From positions 1-10,627 of the forward strand of contig JACMKY010000451.1 in assembly GCA_014379925.1 (NCBI GenBank): a DNA stretch of 10,627 bases, written 5' to 3'. Positions 1 to 7,509 of the stretch are shown piece by piece (positions within the stretch are counted from its first letter, which is position 1; the number at the start of each line of letters is the position of its first letter). A program made the position numbers and the translations under genes. The stretch is from Cytophagales bacterium. Its GTDB lineage: Bacteria; Bacteroidota; Bacteroidia; Cytophagales; ES-bin-26. The notes under the pieces were generated by a model. It saw only the letters and a list, made by a program, of their open reading frames with translations, was not told the DNA's origin and searched no databases.

Positions 1-1
1 C

Positions 2-1504
2 CTCAACAAGCAGGTACTTACCTCCACTTCCTCCCGGTACGTTACCACGCTCGCCCCTTCCCAGTTCGATGACCTCGGCCTGGAGTATTACTTCGAACTC
101 ACTTCCCCGACCGGGCTCAAGACCCAGAGCGTTACCGGGTATACGTACCTCTACTACGCCGAAGGCCTGCCCATCGGCGACCTCAAATCCGGTTCCACGG
201 TGGCCAGCTATCAGCTCATTGCCGTTCCGCTCAACCTGGCCGACGGCAGTGTCGGTGCGGTGCTGGAAGATGACCTGGGTGCTTACGACAACCGGAAGTG
301 GCGGTTGTTCGGCTACCAGGACGGGACGTTGCAGGAATACCAGGACCCGGAAAACCCGCCGCTCGACAGCCTCCGGGCCGGACGGGGCTACTGGTTCATT
401 ACCAAGAACCCGACGCTGCCGAATACGGGCGCCGGAACGACCGTCCGCGCCAACAGCCGCCAACCGTACCGAATGGCCTTGAAGCGGGGATGGAACCTGA
501 TCGGCAATCCGTACAACTTCAACATTTCCTGGCCGCAGGTGAAGCTCTTCAACCGGAATCCGTCCGGTCTGGGCAACCTGAAGGTCTACGAAGAGGGATT
601 TCTGGACGTGGACAGCGAGATCCTGCCCCGGTTCCGGGGTGCCTACGTGTTTGCCGAGCGGGAGTTGACCATTCAGATTCCCGTGCTCAAGGACGACGCC
701 ATCAACGGACGGCGGGCGGCGACGAAAAAGCCGCGCCACCACCCGGAATCCGAGTGGGAAGTTAACTTCGCGTTGCGGGCCCGGGAGATGAACTACCGGC
801 TGGGCGGAGTGGGTATGCACCCCCGGGCGGACACCGGCAAGGATCCGTTCGATGAAATCACCTTGCCGCGCTTCCTCCACTACCTGGAGATCAACTTTGA
901 TCATCCCGAATACTTCGCTCCCCGTTTCACCAAGGACGTGGTTCCCGTGGACGAAGCGCGTACCTGGACGTTCACCGTGGCGTCCAACCTGCCCCCGCAG
1001 ACGGTGGAGTTGTCGTGGGAGAACTTTTTTTCCGAACGGGCGGACCCCGACAAGCAGTTGATCCTCTACGACGAGCAGCGCCGGCAAATCATCGACCTGC
1101 GGAAAAACGAGCGTTACGCCTTCTGGCTGGCGGATTCGGCCACGTTCCGGTTGTACTACGGCTCGCCGGCCTACGTGCAGCCGCACCTGCGGCCCCAGCG
1201 GAGTACGCTGGGCAGCAACTACCCTAACCCGTTCGGAGACCCGTCCAACGAAACCACCCGGATCCCGTTTGCCCTGCCCGGTACCCAACCCGCTTACCGG
1301 GTAGACCTGGGCATTTATTCCCTCACCGGCCAACGGGTGGCTTCGTTGGCGGAGGGCACTTACCCGCCCGGCGCGCACGAAGCCACCTGGAACGGCCGGG
1401 CCGCCTCCGGCCGGCGTCTGCCCCCCGGCCTCTACGTCTGCCGGATGGAAGTTGCGTCGACGAACGGCCGGGAAACGCGCTTCCAAAAAATATGGCTGCG
1501 GTAA
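2..1504 (+). CDS. T9SS cargo protein with type A sorting domain (5'-truncated by window edge)
   Basis: The frame is open from the left edge, so the start lies outside; 500 residues are visible. The last ~95 residues form a T9SS type A / FlgD-Ig-like sorting domain. It opens with the NYPNPF signature after LGS, followed by a strand with IYSLTGQRVASL, then WNGRAASGRRLPPGLY, and ends KIWLR. In this family the domain directs a Sec-exported protein through the type IX system to the cell surface or medium. The central part has the pattern of large Bacteroidota surface proteins (for example WNLIGNPYNF near window residue 165, GRGYWF near 127), but I recognise no enzymatic domain. A GTG at 200 is an internal valine, not a start, because convincing protein sequence continues upstream. 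The next gene follows 67 bp downstream on the same strand, so co-transcription is plausible. Function of the mature region is unknown. Confidence 0.88.
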   Translation, partial: LNKQVLTSTSSRYVTTLAPSQFDDLGLEYYFELTSPTGLKTQSVTGYTYLYYAEGLPIGDLKSGSTVASYQLIAVPLNLADGSVGAVLEDDLGAYDNRKWRLFGYQDGTLQEYQDPENPPLDSLRAGRGYWFITKNPTLPNTGAGTTVRANSRQPYRMALKRGWNLIGNPYNFNISWPQVKLFNRNPSGLGNLKVYEEGFLDVDSEILPRFRGAYVFAERELTIQIPVLKDDAINGRRAATKKPRHHPESEWEVNFALRAREMNYRLGGVGMHPRADTGKDPFDEITLPRFLHYLEINFDHPEYFAPRFTKDVVPVDEARTWTFTVASNLPPQTVELSWENFFSERADPDKQLILYDEQRRQIIDLRKNERYAFWLADSATFRLYYGSPAYVQPHLRPQRSTLGSNYPNPFGDPSNETTRIPFALPGTQPAYRVDLGIYSLTGQRVASLAEGTYPPGAHEATWNGRAASGRRLPPGLYVCRMEVASTNGRETRFQKIWLR

Positions 1505-1520
1505 ATCCCCTTACTGAAAA

Positions 1521-1555
1521 TACCCATCGGATGGCTCCAAGCCATCCGATGGGTA
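1521..1555. other. Perfect 16-bp inverted repeat between two co-directional genes
   Basis: Arms 1521-1536 and 1540-1555 are exact reverse complements around a 3-nt CCA loop. The stem starts 16 nt after the upstream stop codon. It is flanked by AAAA on the left and AAAA on the right. The U-tract of a rho-independent terminator would therefore follow the hairpin only in the minus-strand reading (TATTTTC), although both neighbours are on the plus strand. On the plus strand it may act as an mRNA 3'-end or processing hairpin; on the minus strand it may stop antisense transcription. The structure is certain from sequence; the role is inferred. Confidence 0.6.
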
Positions 1556-1571
1556 AAAACCCTGAACGGCA

Positions 1572-3269
1572 ATGATCCGAAGCTTCCTTTTCTTCGCCAC
1601 GCTCCTTGCGCCCGGGGTGGTGCTGGGCCAGCGGTCGGCCGATACCAGCAACGTGGTGTACCTGCGCTTCAGCGACGCGGAAACCAAGCCGGGTCCGCCG
1701 CCGTCGCTTTCCTACGGGGGCCTGATCTTCGAGGACGCGGACCGGAACTACCTGATCAGCGCGGCGGAACGGGCCCGGGTGAGTTTTACGGTGGAAAACC
1801 GGGGCCAGGGCACCGCCTACGGCATCCTGGTGCGGGCCAGGGTAGCCAACGGGTTGCCGGGAATCCAATTTCCCGACCCCCTCCTGCTGGATTCCCTCGC
1901 GCCGGGAGCGAGCCGACGCGTGGACATCGCCCTGGCGGCGACGGAAGCCATCGAAACCGGGGTGGCCAACCTGGTCGTCGAAATCCGGGAGGATTCGAAG
2001 CCCACCGCCGATCAGATCTCCCTCGACGTGCCCACGGAAGAATTCAAGACCCCCGAATTGAAGTTCGTTAACTACACGTTCGACCGTTCGACGGACCGTT
2101 CGGACAACGACCGGGTGGACTTTCTAACGCCCATCACGCTGTCGTTCAACCTGCAAAACCGGGGCCGGGGCAACGCCCTGAACGTGGTCCTGGACTTCGC
2201 CCTTCCCCCTTTCGTCAAGGAAACGGATCGGTTGCAGTACCGGGTGGACACGCTCCGGGCCGGAGAAAGCCGGGAAGTAGCGTTCGAATTCCTGATTACC
2301 CGGCAATTCAAGGGAAACGCCATTCCGGTGAAGGTGACGGCCAGCGAGCGATTCAAGAAGTATGGGCAATCCCTGACGATGCAGTTGAACCTGGGTCAGC
2401 AATCCGGCATCGGGTGGACGCGCGTAGTGGCGGAAGAAACGGACCGCCCGGGTGCCGCCGACGCCGGGGAGGCGGATGCCGTGGACCTGGACATTCCCCG
2501 GCAGGTTGCTTCGTTTCCCAATCGGTTTGCCCTGGTGGTGGGCAACCAGGCGTACGCCTCCGTCCCGAACGCGGGCGTGGACACGGCGACCAGCGTCGCG
2601 TTTGCGCGCCGGGACGCCGAGGTTTTCCGGGAATATTGCCTCCGCACGTTGGGCATTCCGGTCGAACAGGTGCTTTTTCTTCCGGACGCATCCCGCGAGC
2701 GACTCGCCCAGGCGCTGGACCAATTGAGCCTCATTGCCAAGGGGAAAGCCGGCAAGGCGGAACTGGTTTTCTACTACGCGGGACGCGGGTTGACCGGTAG
2801 CCGGAGCGAGTCGCCCTACCTGGTGCCGGTGGATGCCGAAAGGGGAAGCACCCAACGCTGCATCGGGTTGACGGAGGTGTACGCGAAACTGTCCGAGCAC
2901 CCGACCAAGCGCATCACGGTTTTCCTGGAAACGGACTTTGTCGCCCAGGCCAGCGAAGCGAAACTTCCCGCCGACAAGAAACGTTCGGCCCTTTCGGACG
3001 CGCCCAAGGGCAACGCGGTGGTGCTCGCCGCCAGTGCCGCCAGCGGGCGGGCGTTTGCTTACCCGGAGAAACGGCACGGCTTGTTTACCTACGCGCTGCT
3101 GAGCCAACTCCGCGCAAGCAAAGGCGAAGGAACGTACGGCGACCTGGCCGACTTCCTGGCGGAAAACGTAGTGACCCGGTCGGCGCTCCTCCACCGAACC
3201 GGCCAGGAACCGCAAGTTCGCACGGGCAAGGGAGTGGACAAGAACTGGAAGCGCTGGACGGTGCGGTAG
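1572..3269 (+). CDS. Exported caspase-fold (C14-like) protein lacking both catalytic residues
   Basis: The 565-residue product begins with a Sec signal peptide (hydrophobic residues ~4-18, cleavage near VLGQ-RS at 20-21). Residues ~45-140 and ~162-275 are two similar beta-rich modules with matching patterns (SFTVENRGQGTA at 71-82 and SFNLQNRGRGNA at 191-202), resembling CARDB-type adhesion domains. From ~317 to ~550 the sequence follows the Bacteroidota caspase-like family: FALVVGN (319-325), a DAEVFREY helix (348-355), FYYAG (400-404), PYLVPVDA (415-422), TVFLE (449-453), HGLFTYALL (502-510) and the terminal QEPQV (545-549). Catalytic His of FYYAGHG is Arg405 here (CGC, 2784-2786), and catalytic Cys of FLDACFSG is Asp455 (GAC, 2934-2936). 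The fold core is otherwise kept and the frame is intact, so I infer a non-proteolytic pseudo-caspase, perhaps a scaffold or binding protein in the periplasm or outside the cell. It probably shares a transcript with the T9SS cargo gene upstream. Confidence 0.85.
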   Translation: MIRSFLFFATLLAPGVVLGQRSADTSNVVYLRFSDAETKPGPPPSLSYGGLIFEDADRNYLISAAERARVSFTVENRGQGTAYGILVRARVANGLPGIQFPDPLLLDSLAPGASRRVDIALAATEAIETGVANLVVEIREDSKPTADQISLDVPTEEFKTPELKFVNYTFDRSTDRSDNDRVDFLTPITLSFNLQNRGRGNALNVVLDFALPPFVKETDRLQYRVDTLRAGESREVAFEFLITRQFKGNAIPVKVTASERFKKYGQSLTMQLNLGQQSGIGWTRVVAEETDRPGAADAGEADAVDLDIPRQVASFPNRFALVVGNQAYASVPNAGVDTATSVAFARRDAEVFREYCLRTLGIPVEQVLFLPDASRERLAQALDQLSLIAKGKAGKAELVFYYAGRGLTGSRSESPYLVPVDAERGSTQRCIGLTEVYAKLSEHPTKRITVFLETDFVAQASEAKLPADKKRSALSDAPKGNAVVLAASAASGRAFAYPEKRHGLFTYALLSQLRASKGEGTYGDLADFLAENVVTRSALLHRTGQEPQVRTGKGVDKNWKRWTVR

Positions 3270-3316
3270 CAGGCGTACGGTGGTGGCGCAAAAAAGATGG
3301 ATCGTCGTTGCAGTGG

Positions 3317-3358
3317 GGCACCCTGGCCGTTGCGGTCAACGCCGCGGCCGCGGGTGCC
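3317..3358. terminator. Strong GC-rich hairpin between convergent genes
   Basis: GGCACCC (3317-3323) pairs with GGGTGCC (3352-3358), and GGCCG (3325-3329) pairs with CGGCC (3345-3349) across a small internal loop. A short GTTG/CAAC stem is possible at the tip. It lies in the 126-bp gap between the convergent pseudo-caspase and M81 peptidase genes, where a shared bidirectional terminator is expected. There is no clear T-run on either side, so the terminator role is inferred from position and stem strength only. Confidence 0.4.
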
Positions 3359-3395
3359 ACCACGCCAAGCCGCCGCCGGCGCCGATCCATGCCCA

Positions 3396-5012
3396 CTACC
3401 GCTGATCGGAGGATGGTACGATCCTGGCCGACAAATCCGGATCCTTCATCGCCTTATCCAAAGGAAAGATCGGGCGTTGAATTCGGCGGTACTTTAATCG
3501 CTCCAGGTTCTGGTCTACCCCCCCCGGGGTCAGCGCCAGTATCCAGTCGGCTCTCATTGCGTAAAGCTCCGGTTCCAGGTAGCCGATTTTCACCACCACG
3601 ATAGCCGCTTTCCGGGGACTAAGGCCCAGTCTGGTAAAGTCAATTTCCCGGTGATAAGGCTTCCGTCGGCGGGTAACAATGACGTGTACACTGCCCACTT
3701 TCACCACCACTTCCACTTCGGCATTCTTATCCCCGTATTCGATGGACGTTACGGTTCCGGAAATCCGTACCGGAGGCGCGTAGCGGGCATCCACTTCGGC
3801 CCCCGCGTAACCGTCAACCGGCCGACCGATACCGGCGGCAATGGCTTTTTTCACCAATTCCGGTCCCGGAATGGAGGCGTAAATAAGCGAAGGACCGTTT
3901 TCCGGTTGGAACTCGGAACGGGCGAGTATTTCTTTCAATGTCCACGTTACGTCGCCTGCCCCGCCGGCCGTGGGATTGTCCCCGGAATCGCTGATGAAGA
4001 AGGGATGTTTTTTGCTGGCCAGGGCCTGATCCAGGCTTTCACCCAGGGAAGCGGTGGGGGCAACGAAGGCAAAACCGAGTCGGGCATTCCAGAAGCTTCG
4101 GGCCAGTTGCTCGGCGGTACGCGTTACTTTCTCCTTGTCATCGCCGGTAACCATCACCACCGCGTGGTTACGGGGTTCATCCGCCCAGGCGTATCCCACC
4201 CATATGGCCGCGTCAACAATGCCCTCCTGCGCGGCCGCCGGGGACACTGCCTGGTATATCAGATTTGCCGGTTCTATTCGGGTGCTGGTTTTTTCACCGG
4301 GTAACAATACGGGTACGGGGATCCAGGCTTTGTAAGCCGGCTTTCCCTTGCCGCTTTCCATTCTTCGGAGCAGGTTTTCCACGGCCCGTTGTTTGGTTTC
4401 CATCGCGTCTTCGTGGGGAGCCATCCGGTAGCAAGTGATCAGGTCCGTGTTTTCGGCCAGCCGCCAGGAAACGTTGCCGTGCAAATCCATTGAAGTCGAT
4501 ACAACGGTTTCTTTCCCGATCACCTTGCGGATTCTGGCGATGAAGTCCCCTTCCGGATCATCGAGCCCTACCACGCTCATGGCGCCGTGGATATCCAGAA
4601 AAAGGCCGTCGTAGGGACCATTTTTTTCGAGGGAATCCAGGGTTTTCCCCACCAGTGATTCGTAGGCTTCCCGGGTAACGGCGCCCCCGGGCAGCGAACG
4701 ACCCACCAAAGCCGGAATCCAGACTGCCCGTTGACGAAACGGCGAATCGGCGGACAAAAACGGGTAGGCGGAGAAAACGTCCGCCCCGTATTTGGCGTGA
4801 AAGGCCGCTTCGTGGGTAAGCGCGGGCGAAAAGGTACTCGACTCAATGGCTAATCCGGCAATGGCAACGCGGGGAAGCGCCTTGGTCCGGGAATTATCCC
4901 CGGATTTGGCCATTTTCGGATCGGAAACCGGCCCATTGCTTTCCCGAACCGAAGAAAAAGCCAAACCCAGGATCGAACAACCCGAAGCAATTAAAAATAA
5001 GGCACGTTTCAT
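3396..5012 (-). CDS. Exported M81 family metallopeptidase (MlrC/DUF1485 type)
   Basis: The 538-residue protein has the full length of the MlrC family plus an N-terminal export signal. Family landmarks in order are ESSTF (57-61), DIHGAM (140-145), DLHGNV (176-181), APHED (198-202) and SDSGDNPTAGGAGD (341-354); the Asp/His residues in these motifs are the expected zinc and active-site positions. The N-terminal part to ~320 matches the MlrC N-terminal domain and the rest its C-terminal domain. The family founder, MlrC of microcystin-degrading sphingomonads, cleaves the linear breakdown product of microcystin, but most homologues have unknown peptide or amide substrates, so microcystin should not be assumed. 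A Cys at 12 (ASGC) could be a lipobox; alternatively the hydrophobic run 4-20 is an ordinary signal peptide cleaved near AFSS. It is divergent from the kelch gene and has no operon partner. Confidence 0.9.
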   Translation of the reverse strand: MKRALFLIASGCSILGLAFSSVRESNGPVSDPKMAKSGDNSRTKALPRVAIAGLAIESSTFSPALTHEAAFHAKYGADVFSAYPFLSADSPFRQRAVWIPALVGRSLPGGAVTREAYESLVGKTLDSLEKNGPYDGLFLDIHGAMSVVGLDDPEGDFIARIRKVIGKETVVSTSMDLHGNVSWRLAENTDLITCYRMAPHEDAMETKQRAVENLLRRMESGKGKPAYKAWIPVPVLLPGEKTSTRIEPANLIYQAVSPAAAQEGIVDAAIWVGYAWADEPRNHAVVMVTGDDKEKVTRTAEQLARSFWNARLGFAFVAPTASLGESLDQALASKKHPFFISDSGDNPTAGGAGDVTWTLKEILARSEFQPENGPSLIYASIPGPELVKKAIAAGIGRPVDGYAGAEVDARYAPPVRISGTVTSIEYGDKNAEVEVVVKVGSVHVIVTRRRKPYHREIDFTRLGLSPRKAAIVVVKIGYLEPELYAMRADWILALTPGGVDQNLERLKYRRIQRPIFPLDKAMKDPDLSARIVPSSDQR

Positions 5013-5344
5013 GAGCGGATTTTAACGAACTACTATTTAAGCAATATTTTGACTGAACAACCAGGTCATCCGGCAATTTTTGTGCTTCCCGCTCATCCGC
5101 CGCTCGTTCGCCCGCTGAAAAGGCATTTAACTAATTGATGGTTAATACTTTCCTTAACGGAGAAGGATTTGAACACCCCCCGGCAATACCCCAAAAATGG
5201 TCACTGTATCCGTAATTTTAAAGTCCACGGATTCATTGGCAAAGCCGGAGAACCACCGGATCACTCCGTACCCAATCGGGTTAAACGCGGTAGGGTAGAT
5301 TCCGGCCGGCCGGTTGGATCAGGGGGAAATTGATTTCGAAGGTC

Positions 5345-5375
5345 ATTTAAAATTTCAAATCCGGAATTTAAAATT
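5345..5375. repeat. Two direct 10-bp repeats, ATTTAAAATT, 21 bp apart
   Basis: ATTTAAAATT occurs at 5345-5354 and exactly again at 5366-5375. The start-to-start distance is 21 bp, about two helical turns, and the second copy touches the -7 element at 5375-5382. That is the geometry of a dimeric operator on one face of the helix, or simply of an A+T-rich UP-like tract ahead of the kelch promoter. The repeat is seen directly; the regulatory role is inferred. Confidence 0.4.
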
Positions 5376-5382
5376 AATTTTG
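5375..5382 (+). promoter_or_regulatory. Candidate Bacteroidota -7 element for the kelch gene
   Basis: TAATTTTG matches the consensus TAnnTTTG exactly. It lies 141 nt upstream of the chosen ATG at 5524, implying a leader of roughly 135 nt. No clear TTTG -33 element is present 19-21 nt upstream; instead there is the A+T-rich repeated tract. Confidence 0.4.
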
Positions 5383-5523
5383 TCGCCCGCTGCCTCCGTC
5401 ATTCAAAACCGGTCCGCATCGAACGGCAAACCGAATTTGAAGGCCAACCAGGCGGTGAGGACGGTGCCAACGGACCCAATTAAGTACGGCAATGGACATT
5501 TTTCCCCGAAACCACGCCTGACG

Positions 5524-6507
5524 ATGAAAAAAATTCTTCTTTCCGCCGGCTTCCTTGGGTTGGCCGGGCTGCTGGTTGTCTTACCGGCCCGATCGCAAAC
5601 GCCGCAGTGGAAAACGGTCAGCCCGCAAAACCTGCCGGAAGTCCGCAGCGAAAACGCCTTTGCCCGGGTGGGTGACCAGTTGTACCTGTTCGGGGGCCGC
5701 AAGAAGCAATCCGTGGAGGCGTACAGCCCCCGCACGAAGCAGTGGAAACGGGTGGCACCGGTGCCGCTGGAAATGCACCATTTCCAGGCCATTACCTACC
5801 GGAACGAGATCTACGTGCTGGGGGCCTTCACCGGCGACTACCCGCACGAAACGCCCATTCCCCGCCTCTACATCTACAACCCCCAGCGGGACCAGTGGCG
5901 CGCGGGGGCCGACATTCCGGAAGGCCGCCGGAGGGGCGCCGCGGGGGCGTTCGTTTACCGGGACAAAATCTACCTCCTCAACGGCATTACCGACGGGCAC
6001 TACGACGGCCACGTGAGCTGGTTCGACGAATACAACCCCGCCACCAACGCCTGGAAAATACTGCCCGACTCCCCCCGCCCCCGCGACCATTTTCAGGCAG
6101 CCGTCGCGGGCGACCGGGTGGTGGTGGCCGGCGGCCGGCGCTCCACCCAACGCACCGGCCACGTGCTCGACCTGACGGTGCCGGAAGTGGACACGTACGA
6201 CTTCCAAACCAACGCCTGGCAAACGCTGCCCGCCAACCTCAACCTTCCCACCCAACGGGCCGGCTGCACCGCCGTCACGCTCGGCAACCGGGTGATCATC
6301 ATCGGGGGCGAAAGCCCGCAGAAACTGGCCCACAACCAGACCGAAGCCCTCGATCTCCGTTCGAACACCTGGCAGACGCTGCCGACGCTGCAAACGGGCC
6401 GGCACGGCACGCAGGCGGTGGTGTACGGCAAGAAACTGTTCATCGCCGCCGGGTCGGCCAACCAAGGGGGCGGTCCGGAGATCAACTCCCTGGAAGTGCT
6501 CGAGTAA
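5524..6507 (+). CDS. Exported kelch-repeat six-bladed beta-propeller
   Basis: The ATG at 5524 was chosen because it begins a classic signal peptide (MKKILLSAGFLGLAGLLVVL, cleavage near ARSQ-T at 25-26). The frame extends upstream to a TTG at 5314, but that stretch is not protein-like. The 327-residue product has six regularly spaced kelch tryptophans (W29, W74, W125, W177, W232, W283) with the usual Tyr-x-W spacing and glycine pairs (FGG 56-58, AGG 202-204, IGG 260-262). N-terminal QWKTV and C-terminal SLEVLE look like the two halves of one closing blade, so the propeller seems complete. Kelch propellers of this kind bind ligands or glycans in the periplasm or on the surface; no galactose-oxidase or sialate-mutarotase catalytic signature is obvious. 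It stands alone, divergent from the M81 gene and convergent with the hydrolase. Confidence 0.88.
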   Translation: MKKILLSAGFLGLAGLLVVLPARSQTPQWKTVSPQNLPEVRSENAFARVGDQLYLFGGRKKQSVEAYSPRTKQWKRVAPVPLEMHHFQAITYRNEIYVLGAFTGDYPHETPIPRLYIYNPQRDQWRAGADIPEGRRRGAAGAFVYRDKIYLLNGITDGHYDGHVSWFDEYNPATNAWKILPDSPRPRDHFQAAVAGDRVVVAGGRRSTQRTGHVLDLTVPEVDTYDFQTNAWQTLPANLNLPTQRAGCTAVTLGNRVIIIGGESPQKLAHNQTEALDLRSNTWQTLPTLQTGRHGTQAVVYGKKLFIAAGSANQGGGPEINSLEVLE

Positions 6508-6686
6508 GGCATCGCTGAGGGGTTGATTTTGGCGTCAGTAGCCGCTTGGTGCCGCCCGTTGTTTACTCCGTGCCCTTTGCCGATTGAAGCCGGAGAACCC
6601 TCACCCTTCACCGCCCGGATACCGTTGATGTCAACGACTGAGAAATAACCCGGCCAGCGGCCTGGATTTAAAATGCGCATCCGTTG

Positions 6687-7400
6687 TTACAATGCACAAA
6701 GTATATCGGCTAATTCCTGGGGCTTACTGAAAAAGGGAGAGTGGCTCGTGTCCATCCGGTACACTTTTTGACAAGGCAATTCCGTGTACATTTTTCTTTG
6801 AATAAAAGGAGTAACCGCTTTGTCTTCGGTACATTCAATGTATACCCTGGGTACGCTGCCAAAGTTTTCTTCCGTCAATTGAAGAATTTCGCTCCCGGAT
6901 GCCATGGGTTCAGGACTGAGGAGCAATTTGGCCAGTTCCGTAATATAATCTTCGCAGTCCGCATACAAGCCTTGCTTATAAATCTCTTTTTCTAAGGTGG
7001 TTGCATTCAACTCAACATCAACTTTTACGTAAGGCTTTAGTACACCCTGGGTATCGAGTACGGAATACTCCCTTTGACATTTCCCGTTGGGAATCAGGTA
7101 AGCGGCCAGGTAAACCAGCTTTTCAATCTTGTGCGGCCGGTATTCCGCTGCCTGGGAAATCATGATACCGTTCTTACTGTGCCCTACTAAAATTACTTTA
7201 TCATCAATTGTATCAATAAGATTGCAAATTTTTTCAACCGTCGTTTGCATCTTTACCTCTTTTACGGAAGTCTTATCCCTGCCCATGCCCGGTAAATCAA
7301 TGGCCAGGGCTACGTGACCCGCTTTTTCCAAAATGGGGATGAGTCGGTGCCAGTTCCAGGAACTATGCCATGACCCATGAATTAAAATAAATGTCTTCAC
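6687..7400 (-). CDS. Alpha/beta hydrolase of the methylesterase/hydroxynitrile-lyase-like group
   Basis: The 237-residue cytoplasmic protein has no signal peptide. It starts with GTG (7398-7400); an in-frame stop lies shortly upstream and no ATG is available. Landmarks are the oxyanion segment HGSWHSSW (8-15), AIDLPGMG (33-40), the nucleophile elbow GHSKNG (73-78, Ser75), acidic residue candidate Asp193 in TEDKAV, and His220 in SHSPFF. This order and the HGxWH start fit the plant methylesterase/hydroxynitrile-lyase-like branch of the superfamily; the substrate is unknown. The elbow has Asn77 where glycine is usual. The gene is clearly more A+T-rich than the flanking genes and has six cysteines. 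A truncated decayed paralogue lies upstream at 7974-8161, so the locus once held two copies. It may be co-transcribed with the small exported protein gene 109 bp upstream. Confidence 0.88.
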   Translation of the reverse strand: MKTFILIHGSWHSSWNWHRLIPILEKAGHVALAIDLPGMGRDKTSVKEVKMQTTVEKICNLIDTIDDKVILVGHSKNGIMISQAAEYRPHKIEKLVYLAAYLIPNGKCQREYSVLDTQGVLKPYVKVDVELNATTLEKEIYKQGLYADCEDYITELAKLLLSPEPMASGSEILQLTEENFGSVPRVYIECTEDKAVTPFIQRKMYTELPCQKVYRMDTSHSPFFSKPQELADILCAL

Positions 7401-7463
7401 GTTTTCAGATATTTAATTAATTATGATAGAAAATATTGATAGTCAAGCGCTTGTTGGAAGCAA

Positions 7464-7495
7464 GTACCGAAAATCCAATAAAGTGTTTTCGATAC
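7464..7495 (-). other. Intergenic hairpin between small exported protein and hydrolase
   Basis: On the minus strand GTATCGAAAA (7495-7486) can pair with TTTTCGGTAC (7473-7464), giving ten pairs including one G-U and a 12-nt loop. It starts 15 nt after the stop of the small exported protein gene. No U-tract follows. The single mismatch on the plus strand becomes a G-U pair on the minus strand, which favours the minus-strand RNA as the functional form. Attenuation or mRNA processing ahead of the hydrolase is possible. Confidence 0.3.
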
Positions 7496-7509
7496 TCACG
7501 CAAAGCAAT

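Larger units (their letters stand above)
5013..5523. other. Divergent spacer between M81 and kelch genes, with possible gene remnants
   Basis: No intact gene is supported across this 511-bp stretch. It must contain the promoters of both flanking divergent genes; I see a convincing element only for the kelch gene (5375-5382). Two minus-strand stretches look weakly protein-like. At ~5403-5500 one reading contains a hydrophobic run PLPYLIGSVGTVLTAWLAFK and then stops. At 5154-5318 another reads without a stop for 54 codons (IYPTAFNPIGYGVIRWF, then VTIFGVLPGG) and ends in TAA, but has no ATG. They may be pieces of one decayed gene; I cannot name it. The part nearest the M81 start (5013-5070) is A+T-rich without a clear -7 match. 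Confidence 0.35.

Noticed and set aside
2577..3075. Alternative catalytic residues in the pseudo-caspase (Cys356, Cys430, His502)
   Set aside because: His502 belongs to the conserved HGLFTY element found in active members as well, and the two cysteines are far in sequence from the catalytic loops. Without a structure I see no substitute dyad.
2124..3215. Long minus-strand open frame (363 codons) opposite the pseudo-caspase
   Set aside because: It is the antisense shadow of a G+C-rich gene. Its translation is low-complexity, rich in Arg, Gly and His, with no domain pattern, whereas the plus strand gives a clear signal peptide and caspase fold.
5314..5523. N-terminal extension of the kelch protein from a TTG start
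   Set aside because: The extension is not protein-like, contains the likely promoter and would bury the signal peptide that starts at the ATG at 5524.
5581..6465. Minus-strand open frame (294 codons) opposite the kelch gene
   Set aside because: Its Val/Gly/Arg-rich translation mirrors the kelch codons; the plus strand shows six kelch repeats.
7401..7440. TTGACT followed 17 bp later by TAATTA upstream of the hydrolase, resembling an E. coli sigma-70 promoter
   Set aside because: The -10 half is poor and Bacteroidota housekeeping promoters use TTTG/TAnnTTTG; an A+T-rich tract easily gives such matches.
7444..7453. Perfect 10-bp palindrome CAAGCGCTTG
   Set aside because: Short, unrepeated in the window and not placed relative to a recognisable promoter; too likely by chance.
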